Below are positions 1 through 7,439 of a stretch of 25,667 nucleotides of DNA, in pieces; position 1 is the first letter of the stretch; each line of letters begins with the position of its first letter. The notes below the pieces were generated by a model, which had not been told where the DNA came from, ran no database searches, and saw nothing but the letters and a program-made list of their open reading frames with translations. The stretch comes from JANXSD01 sp043758125 (GTDB lineage: Bacteria > Bacteroidota > Bacteroidia > AKYH767-A > OLB10), in contig JAYVOC010000263.1 in NCBI GenBank assembly GCA_043758125.1, positions 1 to 25,667 on the forward strand, in the 5' to 3' direction. The translations under genes were made by a program, and so were the position numbers.

Positions 1-66
1 ATTAACACTAACTTAAATGGACGAATTTTCATGAGGATATTTTTGTGTGAAATGGATTTGTAAATT

Positions 67-612
67 TTATTCGCCTTTACTGGATCGATCACCAACAAAA
101 TGATCTTCAGTATTTTTAAACAAGGCATTGAATGTTGTTAAACTTCCATAAATTCTTGTAAGATATTGTTGCAAATTAATTTTATCTTCTTCAGTAAGTT
201 TATCATGCGCATTGATACGTTGTTCCATCACACGCAAACGATCACGAACCATGATGATCTTATTGAAGAAAGCATCAATAGGAAACTCTTTTGGTTGCAG
301 ACCAGTATTACCAGGATACAATACAATTTTACCTCCAGTCCATTTAGCACCAAGTGGAACGGTTTCTTGCATATCAGAATAACGTTTAATAATATTCGTT
401 AATGTTCTTTCAACATCAAAGAGACTTACAAGATCTGTATCAGGTTCTATTGTTTCGATTACTTCTAGAGAATGATAACTTTTTGCTACTTCTCGTCTTC
501 CTTTTTCAGTAAAAACTACATCATACGTTTTAGCCTTAACATTTATTACAACCCCGATACCAAATTCTGGATGTCGTAATCGTGATCCTATTCCTAATTC
601 TCCGTCGCTCAT
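67..612 (-). CDS. Conserved hypothetical protein with Tudor-like N-terminus
   Basis: This encodes 181 aa of unknown function. Residues about 8-45 (GSRLRHPEFGIGVVINVKA, followed by a strand-rich stretch) resemble the small beta-barrel 'HPxFGxGxV' modules found at the C-terminus of UvrD/PcrA-type helicases and in other Tudor-like domains. That is a motif-level resemblance only. The rest is predicted mostly helical and charged (about residues 100-165), with no signal peptide or membrane segment, so it is probably cytoplasmic. From memory, proteins of this shape recur in Bacteroidota as uncharacterised orthologues. The start is the ATG at 610-612; no closer start fits the HPEFG domain. It stands alone, divergent from the yciO-like gene across about 250 bases. 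A TACATTTG box (809-816, reverse strand) could be a distant promoter. I am confident it is a gene, not of its function. Confidence 0.75.
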   Translation of the reverse strand: MSDGELGIGSRLRHPEFGIGVVINVKAKTYDVVFTEKGRREVAKSYHSLEVIETIEPDTDLVSLFDVERTLTNIIKRYSDMQETVPLGAKWTGGKIVLYPGNTGLQPKEFPIDAFFNKIIMVRDRLRVMEQRINAHDKLTEEDKINLQQYLTRIYGSLTTFNALFKNTEDHFVGDRSSKGE

Positions 613-853
613 TTTTTTACAGTTTTAACGTGGATTTATAAATTGCGTTACAAGTGCGAAATTAATGTGAAATGCTTCAAAATTTAATATTTTTATAAAT
701 ATAAATTTGATTGTCCTTTAATTTTGCTGAAGGCAATTGATGATGCCTACGAATATTTCTTTCTCACAGAAAAATTTTATTCTTCGTTCCTTGAAAATCG
801 TGTAGTTACAAATGTAAGCTGTGAAGTAGTTTAGCTTTCAAGGTGAACTATTG

Positions 854-861
854 TATCTTTG
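854..861 (+). promoter_or_regulatory. Bacteroidota -7 box TATCTTTG directly before the yciO-like gene
   Basis: TATCTTTG matches the Bacteroidota sigma-70 -7 consensus TAnnTTTG exactly. It ends four bases before the ATG at 866. Transcription normally starts a few bases downstream of this box, so the mRNA would have almost no leader. No convincing -33 TTTG is visible at the expected 19-21 base spacing. Confidence 0.6.
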
Positions 862-865
862 CAAA

Positions 866-1486
866 ATGCTTTTAGATATTCATCCTCAAAATCCTGATGC
901 GCGTAAAATAAAGCAGGTTGTAGAAGCACTTCGAAAAGGTGCTGTTGTGATATTGCCTACTGATACCATTTATGCACTCGCATGTGATCTTTTTCAATAC
1001 AAAGCTTTTGAACAAATATGTAGGATTAAAGAAGTAAAACCGGAGAAGGCAAATTTTTCATTGTTATGTTCTGATTTGAGTAATATTTCGGAATTTACTA
1101 GAGCTTTTGATCGTAGTATTTATAAACTTTTGAATCGCGCATTACCTGGCCCTTACACATTTATTTTGGAAGCTAGTAGTGAAGTTCCCTCGATGTTTAG
1201 AAGTAAGAAAAAAACAATCGGATTAAGGATTCCTGATAATAAAATTATTCAAGCGGTTATAGCTGAATTAGGACATCCATTAGTTGCAACCTCATTGCAT
1301 CATATAGATGAATTAATAGAATATCCAACCGATCCACAAGAAATCCACGAGCAATATGAAAATCTCATTGAAATGATGGTAGATGGTGGCTACGGAAAAA
1401 TATTAGCTAGTACTGTTATTGATTGTACTGATGGTGAGCCTAAAGTAATTAGGGAAGGAGCAGGGGATGTTGATATTTTGCAATAA
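866..1486 (+). CDS. yciO: YciO-type protein of the Sua5/YrdC/YciO (threonylcarbamoyl-AMP synthase) family
   Basis: This encodes 206 aa, covering a single YrdC-like fold. From memory it aligns along its whole length with E. coli YciO: IHPQNPDARKI near the start, the nucleotide-pocket segment LPTDTIYALACDL, ICRIK, LPGPYTFILEA, KKKTIGLRIP, and a C-terminal VIDCTDGEPKVIREGAGDV. TsaC/Sua5 enzymes make L-threonylcarbamoyl-AMP from Thr, bicarbonate and ATP for tRNA t6A37. The K-x-R and S-x-N residues of true TsaC are not evident: the first site reads KEVKPEK and the second ATSLHH. Assignment to the YciO branch is therefore safer than tsaC. A TTG lies in frame at 851, but the ATG at 866 begins the conserved sequence, and the 851 start would lie upstream of the promoter box. 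The gene is monocistronic and convergent with nnr. Confidence 0.85.
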   Translation: MLLDIHPQNPDARKIKQVVEALRKGAVVILPTDTIYALACDLFQYKAFEQICRIKEVKPEKANFSLLCSDLSNISEFTRAFDRSIYKLLNRALPGPYTFILEASSEVPSMFRSKKKTIGLRIPDNKIIQAVIAELGHPLVATSLHHIDELIEYPTDPQEIHEQYENLIEMMVDGGYGKILASTVIDCTDGEPKVIREGAGDVDILQ

Positions 1487-1503
1487 GAAATTGCTACTGA
1501 TAT

Positions 1504-1528
1504 TAAGTGTGTTTACTTATTAATTTTT
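1504..1528 (+). terminator. Weak hairpin between convergent yciO-like gene and nnr
   Basis: TAAGT (1504-1508) pairs with ACTTA (1515-1519) around a 6-base loop, followed by the T-rich tail TTAATTTTTAT. The stem is only 5 bp and AT-rich. Its position 18 bases after the yciO-like stop is the main support. Confidence 0.25.
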
Positions 1529-3035
1529 ATGATAACACTTTAAATGCTGCGGGTAAAAAATCAATAATGTCGCTTGCAATCATGGCATGTTCGCTTAACG
1601 ACTCTGCTGCAAGATCACCTGCTAATCCATGAATATAAACACCAATAATTACTGCCTGAAAAGGTGAATATCCTTGCGCCAAAAAGCCTGTGATAATTCC
1701 AGTTAAAGTATCTCCTGATCCTGCTGTTGCCATTCCTGGATTTCCTGTTGAATTAAATATCAATGAACCATCGGGGCAAGCTATTGCACTATATTTTCCT
1801 TTCAATAAAACATAACAATTGTATTTTTTCGCAAAAGCAATTTGTGCATTCGAACGATCAAATGGATTTGGAAAATTTCCTGCTAAACGTTTAAATTCAC
1901 CTATGTGAGGCGTGAAAATACTTCCTTTGGAAATGAATGATAACCACGTTGGATTTTCTGCTAATAAATTTATTGCATCGGCATCAAATACCATTGGAAG
2001 ATCTACATCTTGTATTAATCGCTTTAAAACATTTCCTGTTTCTTTCGCAATTCCAATACCTGGACCAACTCCGATAGCAGTATAATTTCCTGCAATAATT
2101 GCTGTACTTAAATATTTTTTTTCTGTATCAGGAATTAGCATTACTTCAGGAACAGAAGATTGTAATGGATTTACAATATTTTCTGGAACAGCAACTGTAA
2201 CTAATCCAGATCCCGACCGAATACAACCTTTCGCTGCTAAAATTGCAGCACCTGCTTTGCCATAACTTCCTGCTAAAAGTAATGCGTGTCCAAATTGTCC
2301 TTTATGTCCAAATAAAGCTTTAGGACGAATCATTTCTCGCACATCTGCATCACATAAATAAAAACATTTCGATTCAGCAGATTCAAGGCTAGGTCGATCT
2401 AAGCCAATATCTAACACCTCCCAAATTCCAATAGCTTTTGCATATTCGGGATAAAAGAAAGCTCGTTTTGGCAGTTGGAAAGTGAGTGTGAAATTTGCAT
2501 GGATAACATCATCGAGATTAGTTGTTGATTCATCAGCATATAAGCCAGATGGAATATCAATTGCTACAATAATATTTCCTGATTTATTAATATTCTTTAT
2601 CCAATGAGCAACAGGTTTTGTAATTAACTTATTCAATCCAATCCCATATATTGCATCGATAATTATTGAATTAGGTTTAATCGTTGGAAAATTATTCTTT
2701 TCATCCACTTCAAAAATTAATGCAGGAACAATTTTTTTTAAACGATTGAGATTAGTAATAAAATTATCTGTTGGATTTCCAGCAAAATCTAAAATATAAA
2801 TTTGTATATTTTTTCCTTTTTCGTAGAGCATTCTTGCGAGCGCCAATCCATCTGCTGCATTGTTACCTTTTCCACAAAAAAAAACGTAATCGGAACCTGC
2901 TGGAAAAAAATCTATTAACCAATTGCAACAAGATTTTGCTGCACGTTCCATCAACTGGAGTGAACTTATTGGTTCATTAATTATTGTTTCTTGTTCGGCT
3001 TCCCGAATTTGATTCGCACTTACTATTTTTATCAT
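1527..3035 (-). CDS. nnr: Bifunctional NAD(P)H-hydrate repair enzyme (epimerase + ADP-dependent dehydratase)
   Basis: This 502-aa protein repairs hydrated NADH and NADPH. Residues 1 to about 215 are the YjeF_N/NnrE epimerase: SANQIREAEQ at the N-terminus, GKGNNAADGLALAR at 55-68, and the catalytic-Asp segment VAIDIPSG at 157-164. Residues about 225-502 are the NnrD dehydratase of the ribokinase-like fold: GHKGQFGHALLLAGSYGKAG (243-262), a GxGPG loop near 324, DADAIN (351-356), TPHIGEF (375-381), and the catalytic AGSGDTLTG (438-446, Asp442). Length and domain order match the usual bacterial fusion. The epimerase motif is usually NNGGDG; here it is NNAADG. The ATG shares one base with the upstream exonuclease-like gene's stop (TAATG), which suggests translational coupling in the coaE operon. 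Confidence 0.95.
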   Translation of the reverse strand: MIKIVSANQIREAEQETIINEPISSLQLMERAAKSCCNWLIDFFPAGSDYVFFCGKGNNAADGLALARMLYEKGKNIQIYILDFAGNPTDNFITNLNRLKKIVPALIFEVDEKNNFPTIKPNSIIIDAIYGIGLNKLITKPVAHWIKNINKSGNIIVAIDIPSGLYADESTTNLDDVIHANFTLTFQLPKRAFFYPEYAKAIGIWEVLDIGLDRPSLESAESKCFYLCDADVREMIRPKALFGHKGQFGHALLLAGSYGKAGAAILAAKGCIRSGSGLVTVAVPENIVNPLQSSVPEVMLIPDTEKKYLSTAIIAGNYTAIGVGPGIGIAKETGNVLKRLIQDVDLPMVFDADAINLLAENPTWLSFISKGSIFTPHIGEFKRLAGNFPNPFDRSNAQIAFAKKYNCYVLLKGKYSAIACPDGSLIFNSTGNPGMATAGSGDTLTGIITGFLAQGYSPFQAVIIGVYIHGLAGDLAAESLSEHAMIASDIIDFLPAAFKVLS

Positions 3036-3979
3036 TAAATAATTGAATCTACAAAAATGTTATTTGATGAAAGGTAGTTTTTCAATTGTTCATCATCACC
3101 ATGAACAGTAAATATTTTTTTTGCCTTTGAATCAGTGATCGTTTGTAGTAATTCATTCCAATCTGCGTGGTCGCTGATAGGTAAATTTAATTCATATCCT
3201 TGTTGAAGATGTTCCCAGCCAGAAGTCATTCCACGCAAATAATTTTCGGATGGCGTATAATTTTGTAAAACAGGAGGTGGAACGAGAAAAATATTACCTT
3301 TTTCTTTTCTAAAAACCTGACGTTGGAAAGGTGCCCATTTGCCTAAATTAAATCCTGCTTCTTCATAAATTTTATGATACTTCACTATTTTGGGATGAAC
3401 CATCACATTGAATTCTGGAATAAATTGATTGAAGAGCAACGTAAGTCGTTGAGCTTTACCTAAACTATAAGCACCAATCACAAAATTAGTGGATGGAAAA
3501 TCTTTTAAGGCGAGTAAGCAATCCTCAGGCGGTGGGTGAATTTTTCCAGGTTGTGCGAATGTTGTTTCTGTGATAAAATTATCGCAAACAACAACATCAA
3601 AAGGATCACAACTTTCATCGAATTGACGTTTGTAATCTCCTGTATAAACAGTCGTGATATTATTTTTTTCCCAAACAACTTGAGCGGATCCAAGCATGTG
3701 TCCTGCTGATGCGAAACGGAAATTTATTCCTTCAATTTGAAATACCTCTTGCCATTGAGGTGTTACAATTTTAAAAGCAAAATTTTGAAACCGGGCTCTT
3801 AATAATTTTGCTGTTTGATAGGTACAATAAACGGTATCATGGCCAGGTATTGCATGATCACCATGCGCATGGCTTATTATTGCACACGCAACAGGTTCCT
3901 TTGGGTCAATATATATACTCGTGCCAGGTATGTGAAAACCATGACTAGTTCGTTCAAGTGGGGCTTCGTCAGCTTCCAT
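3035..3979 (-). CDS. Metallo-beta-lactamase-fold exonuclease-like protein (DNA-ligase-associated type)
   Basis: This encodes 314 aa. The metal-binding set of the MBL/beta-CASP nuclease family is present: SHAHGDH (His37, His39, Asp41, His42), SAGHMLGSAQ (His94), YTGDYKR (Asp115), ISDHADW (His271) and TVHGDD (His293). The layout resembles the short 'putative exonuclease, DNA ligase-associated' relatives of YSH1/CPSF73. In many bacteria those relatives sit beside an ATP-dependent DNA ligase, an Lhr-type helicase and the PdeM phosphoesterase. None of those is in this window; instead the gene lies between coaE and nnr. Activity on DNA or RNA is inferred from family only. Its start overlaps the coaE 3' end by 11 bases and its stop overlaps the nnr start by one base. 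Confidence 0.85.
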   Translation of the reverse strand: MEADEAPLERTSHGFHIPGTSIYIDPKEPVACAIISHAHGDHAIPGHDTVYCTYQTAKLLRARFQNFAFKIVTPQWQEVFQIEGINFRFASAGHMLGSAQVVWEKNNITTVYTGDYKRQFDESCDPFDVVVCDNFITETTFAQPGKIHPPPEDCLLALKDFPSTNFVIGAYSLGKAQRLTLLFNQFIPEFNVMVHPKIVKYHKIYEEAGFNLGKWAPFQRQVFRKEKGNIFLVPPPVLQNYTPSENYLRGMTSGWEHLQQGYELNLPISDHADWNELLQTITDSKAKKIFTVHGDDEQLKNYLSSNNIFVDSII

Positions 3980-4565
3980 AATTTAAAAATTTAGAATGCA
4001 AATTCATTACTTGCGGTAAAACTAAATGCTGATCATCGTTTTCAATAATAGCGTGGGCAAAAGTACGTTTTTTATCTGATTGCCATTGTCGTTGAATAAT
4101 TGCTTTTATTGCCTCAACGGTGCGATGGTCGCGCAATTGTACTCTTTGAATACGCAATGCTTCAGGTGCATCTACTAAAATAACAAAATCTAACTCTTTC
4201 CATAATCCAGTCTCGAATAATATAGCTGCTTCTCGTACTGTATAGAGAACATCCTTTTGAAGCAGCAACCATTTTTGATAGTCATCTGCAACAACGGGAT
4301 GAACTAATGAATTCAATTTTTGTAACTCCGTATCATCATTAAAAACTTTATTTGCAAGCCATGACTTGTTTAGGGTATTATCACCATTGTAAACATCTTT
4401 TCCATAATGATTGATTAATAAAATTCGTAAATCAAGATTTTCATTCATCAATCTTTTGGCTTCATCATCAGCATTGTAAACAGGGATTCCTAGTAGTTGA
4501 AAACATTTGCTTACAACAGTTTTTCCAGATCCAATACCTCCTGTGATTCCAATTTTCAGCATCAT
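3969..4565 (-). CDS. coaE: Dephospho-CoA kinase
   Basis: This encodes 198 aa, the normal length for CoaE, which catalyses the last step of coenzyme A synthesis (ATP-dependent 3'-phosphorylation of dephospho-CoA). The P-loop GGIGSGKT is at residues 9-16, followed by GIPVYNADDEAKRL containing the substrate-binding Asp pair. HPVVADDYQKWL lies in the middle, and a lid-type basic segment VQLRDHRTVEA with RQ follows. The ATG at 4565 overlaps the ybbR stop as ATGA; a second ATG follows immediately, so the start could be one codon shorter. It is the second gene of the ybbR-coaE-exonuclease-nnr coupled block. The function is secure. Confidence 0.96.
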   Translation of the reverse strand: MMLKIGITGGIGSGKTVVSKCFQLLGIPVYNADDEAKRLMNENLDLRILLINHYGKDVYNGDNTLNKSWLANKVFNDDTELQKLNSLVHPVVADDYQKWLLLQKDVLYTVREAAILFETGLWKELDFVILVDAPEALRIQRVQLRDHRTVEAIKAIIQRQWQSDKKRTFAHAIIENDDQHLVLPQVMNLHSKFLNYGS

Positions 4566-5518
4566 GGATTACGATAGAAGTAATCAACAGTGGCAGGTTT
4601 GAATGAAATATGATCGGCCCAAAAAGGAGCTTTTTTAACACTTACTACTGCTTGTTTTTGTTTGTCATTCATAACACTTGCAATAACTAAAAAACGTTGT
4701 GCCGTAGTTTGATCAAATCTGCTGATGGGCACTCTACAAGTTAATCTTACTACTGAGGGAACGAGTTCAACATTACCACCGTGTATAAAATCGGGGAGGA
4801 GGATGGTTTCGATAACTTTTTCTGTGGCTTCTTCAACCGGAATATAAATCCAAACAGATTTAACTTCAGCAATGATATTTAAGTTTTCTGGAAGGTTAAT
4901 TAAAGCCGTGCTAAAGACAGGATTTTTAACCATTTCTTTTTTTATAGTGATAGTCGAAATTGTTTTTAATGTATCGGGAAATTCATCTGTTGAAGACAAT
5001 AAAACACTATCGGGTACGCACACTGCAGGACCTGAGATCATGAATTCGGATTTTAATGAAATATCGAATTTAGGTTTTACCGCAACTTTTTTAAAGAATG
5101 ATTTTCTTGATGGAAGTGTAATAAATGTAGGAGAAATACGATCAATATGAATTGTATTTAAATATTTTGAAAAGATGGAATGAACTAAATCCATTGTTGA
5201 AAGCTCTTTGTTACCATTGAACAATCCTTCTTGATTTATCTTTACTTCAAGTTGATGATTTTTAAATAAAAAATTTGCCAGATCGAATCCACGCCCACTC
5301 AAAGTTACCGTTAGTTTGGAAGGTTGATCACCTGAACTCCAGGATTTCAGCCATGACTGATCGTAGTTGATCGAAACATCAACAGTACATTGCTGCGTTT
5401 TATTTAGTGCATTGACAACCCATATTCCTGCAGCCAATAGGACACATAACAAAAAAGACAAAAACTTTTTATTGCCTAGTATACGGGATAACGAAAACTG
5501 ACTTGAAGCTTCTTCCAA
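4562..5518 (-). CDS. YbbR-like (CdaR family) membrane-anchored protein, TTG start
   Basis: This encodes 318 aa. An N-terminal membrane segment at about residues 18-36 (FLSFLLCVLLAAGIWVV) is followed by a large extracytoplasmic beta-rich part with YbbR-type repeats. In Firmicutes, YbbR/CdaR regulates the c-di-AMP cyclase CdaA. Bacteroidota carry a ybbR-like gene next to yajC and coaE whose role is not known to me. The start must be the TTG at 5516-5518: an in-frame TAA lies about 20 bases upstream, no ATG occurs before the membrane segment, and the next internal Met is past residue 100. It ends in an ATGA overlap with coaE and lies 44 bases downstream of yajC. Confidence 0.85.
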   Translation of the reverse strand: MEEASSQFSLSRILGNKKFLSFLLCVLLAAGIWVVNALNKTQQCTVDVSINYDQSWLKSWSSGDQPSKLTVTLSGRGFDLANFLFKNHQLEVKINQEGLFNGNKELSTMDLVHSIFSKYLNTIHIDRISPTFITLPSRKSFFKKVAVKPKFDISLKSEFMISGPAVCVPDSVLLSSTDEFPDTLKTISTITIKKEMVKNPVFSTALINLPENLNIIAEVKSVWIYIPVEEATEKVIETILLPDFIHGGNVELVPSVVRLTCRVPISRFDQTTAQRFLVIASVMNDKQKQAVVSVKKAPFWADHISFKPATVDYFYRNP

Positions 5519-5562
5519 TGGTAATTGCTTTAGGCGAATTTAAAGAAAGCAACGATAGGAAA

Positions 5563-5889
5563 TTATTTTTTTACTTCTACAGGTTGCTTGTATTGTTTGG
5601 TAGCATCAGCAGAAATTGCAGATTTCTCGACTTTAACCTTCACATTTTGGTCGATTTCGAGGATGAAAGTAGTATCATTTACCTCTACAATTTTACCATG
5701 AACGCCGCCAATTGTTACCACTTTATCGCCTTTGTTTAAGCTTTCTTTAAATGATTTTTCAGCCTTCGCTTTTTTCATTTGTGGGCGAATCATAAAGAAG
5801 TAAAATACCACTACGATCATCCCGATCATTAGAAGTTGCTGTATTGCAGGATTCCCTGTTGATGCTTGTAATAGAATCGTATTTATCAT
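5563..5889 (-). CDS. yajC: Preprotein translocase subunit YajC
   Basis: This encodes 108 aa, typical for YajC, the accessory subunit of the SecDF-YajC complex that assists Sec-dependent export at the inner membrane. It has a short N-terminus, one membrane helix at about residues 17-34, then the hallmark FFMIRPQMKKAKAE, and the cytoplasmic NKGDKVVTIGGVHGKI segment. It sits between the DUF1573 lipoprotein gene (21-base gap) and ybbR, an order common in Bacteroidota. Nothing unusual is seen. Confidence 0.95.
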   Translation of the reverse strand: MINTILLQASTGNPAIQQLLMIGMIVVVFYFFMIRPQMKKAKAEKSFKESLNKGDKVVTIGGVHGKIVEVNDTTFILEIDQNVKVKVEKSAISADATKQYKQPVEVKK

Positions 5890-5910
5890 AATAATATTAA
5901 TGTTCGTTAG

Positions 5911-6375
5911 TTATTTTTTTACTACTTCAGCACTGATGGTTACCACTTTTGTGTTTGGGATCGTATTCGCTAATACCGTTACTGTTTTTGCAAGTTGACC
6001 GGCCATTCCATCGCTGTTAAAGGTTACTTTAAGAATACTTGATTCACCTGGCTTTAGAGGTGCTTTAGAATATTCTGGTTCTGTACATCCGCACGAACCT
6101 TTTGCTTGTGAGATGACGAGATCAGCATCACCCACATTTTTGAATTTAAATTCATGAGTAACAACATCACCTGATTTTATTGTTCCGAAATCGAATGATG
6201 ACTCATCGAATTCGAATTTAGGCATCTTCTCTTCTTGTTTATTACCTGAAGCAGATGCTGGATTATTGATGATATCAGGAGATACTTGTCCGCTATCATC
6301 ACTCTGACTATTACTCCCACAAGCGGCAAATAAAACGGAGCCACACATTAAAATTGAAATTAAAATCTTTTTCAT
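5911..6375 (-). CDS. DUF1573 domain lipoprotein
   Basis: This encodes 154 aa. A lipoprotein signal MKKILISILMCGSVLFAAC has its lipobox Cys at residue 19, followed by a Ser/Asn/Asp-rich linker. The DUF1573 immunoglobulin-like domain begins at about residue 50, with FDFGTIKSGDVVTHEFKFKN and the family's SCGCTEP motif, and ends in AEVVKK. The ATG at 6375 is preferred over a TTG at 6396, because the signal peptide starts at the ATG and the TTG lies inside nusB. With this start the gene begins 10 bases after the nusB stop. The molecular role of DUF1573 proteins is not established. The protein is expected to be anchored to a membrane, facing the periplasm. Confidence 0.9.
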   Translation of the reverse strand: MKKILISILMCGSVLFAACGSNSQSDDSGQVSPDIINNPASASGNKQEEKMPKFEFDESSFDFGTIKSGDVVTHEFKFKNVGDADLVISQAKGSCGCTEPEYSKAPLKPGESSILKVTFNSDGMAGQLAKTVTVLANTIPNTKVVTISAEVVKK

Positions 6376-6385
6376 ATTTGCTAAA

Positions 6386-7324
6386 TTATTCAACAAGGCC
6401 TCTGCCTGTTTTTTGAATTTTACCTTGCTCGCGTAATTCTATTACTATTTTATCAATAACGCCATTTATAAACCCTTTACTATTTGGCGTACTGTAATCT
6501 TTAGAGATATCGATGTATTCATTGATGCTTACTTTGATTGGAATAGAAGCGATATTTAAAATCTCGCAAAGAGCCATTTTCATCAAAATAATATCTACCA
6601 TTGCGATACGATCTGCATCCCAATTGGTAGTTTTGTCGGAAATTAATTGCTGAAAATAATCATCATCACGAATCGTTTTTTGAACCAATTCTTTCATGAA
6701 ATGAATATCATCTTCTTCATCTTTATACAGCGGTAAAACTTTAAAATTACCATCTACTTTTCCTGATTCCAATGTTCTATTAAGAAGTGTTTCTGCAAGG
6801 TCTAAACTCTCGGCCCAATAAATTGTTTTTTCTTCAAGCATGTGTCGAAGGAAATCAACATTGATAAAAATTTCTTTATAGATCCATTCTATAAATGCAA
6901 TGTCCTTAACATGATCAGAACCCATACTTGAAGAATACACAGTATATGAATCTGTTTGGCGAATATGGAAAAATGCTTTTTTGATTAAGTCGTTTTCACT
7001 CTGCCAGCTAATCTTATATTGCTTTACGAGATCACTAAATTTTTTATTGTCAGAAAGCCAAGCAATAAATGCATTATCTTTTAAAAGAAATTCTGCTTTT
7101 TTTCTTTCTCCGGTTAAGGCACTCGTAGGAAGATCATCGTAATACACTTCTTCTTGATGCGCCATTTCTAGAAAGAATTGCATTACCATCAAGTACAATT
7201 CAAAAATCTTTTTGGTTCCGTTCAGTAATTCCTGTTCAGTATAACGAATATCCTTTGGCTCCGATTGGTGATAGGCATATAACGCCTGCATAACACGAAC
7301 ACGAAGATGCCTTCTACTCAACAT
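6386..7324 (-). CDS. nusB: Transcription antitermination factor NusB, long Bacteroidota form
   Basis: This encodes 312 aa, about twice the E. coli length, as is usual in Bacteroidota. The N-terminal part begins RRHLRVRVMQALYAYHQSE. The classic NusB RNA-binding helical domain is at about residues 200-302 (WDADRIAMVDIILMKMALCE, then IPIKVSINEYIDISKDYSTP and SKGFINGVIDKI). NusB binds boxA RNA with NusE (S10) and supports antitermination of rRNA operons. An intercalated helical region of about 130 residues separates the two conserved ends. It lies downstream of the leucine-dehydrogenase-like gene across 115 bases that contain a hairpin (7349-7367), and leads into the DUF1573-yajC genes. Confidence 0.93.
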   Translation of the reverse strand: MLSRRHLRVRVMQALYAYHQSEPKDIRYTEQELLNGTKKIFELYLMVMQFFLEMAHQEEVYYDDLPTSALTGERKKAEFLLKDNAFIAWLSDNKKFSDLVKQYKISWQSENDLIKKAFFHIRQTDSYTVYSSSMGSDHVKDIAFIEWIYKEIFINVDFLRHMLEEKTIYWAESLDLAETLLNRTLESGKVDGNFKVLPLYKDEEDDIHFMKELVQKTIRDDDYFQQLISDKTTNWDADRIAMVDIILMKMALCEILNIASIPIKVSINEYIDISKDYSTPNSKGFINGVIDKIVIELREQGKIQKTGRGLVE

Positions 7325-7348
7325 TTAATTTGCTCCGATAAATTTTAT

Positions 7349-7367
7349 TCGTAAAAAAGATTTACGA
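7349..7367 (-). terminator. Hairpin in the nusB leader / after the leucine dehydrogenase gene
   Basis: This is a perfect 7-bp inverted repeat, TCGTAAA-AAAGA-TTTACGA. It lies 72 bases after the leucine-dehydrogenase-like stop and 25 bases before the nusB ATG. The tail toward nusB (ATAAAATTTAT) is only moderately U-rich, so it may be a partial terminator or attenuator. Confidence 0.35.
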
Positions 7368-7439
7368 TTTTGAATTAGTAATAATGAATAAGAAAGAGGA
7401 TTTCTATGTTATTCGATAATCCCAAATTATAGGAATAAA

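Noticed and set aside
465..617. Tandem or CRISPR-like repeat search in intergenic and coding AT-rich stretches
   Set aside because: No regularly spaced repeats were seen here or elsewhere in the window. The SprB and PKD repeats in the surface protein are protein-level repeats only.
5911..6396. Longer DUF1573 start at the TTG at 6396
   Set aside because: It would add seven residues before a classic lipoprotein signal and lie inside nusB. The ATG at 6375 fits better.
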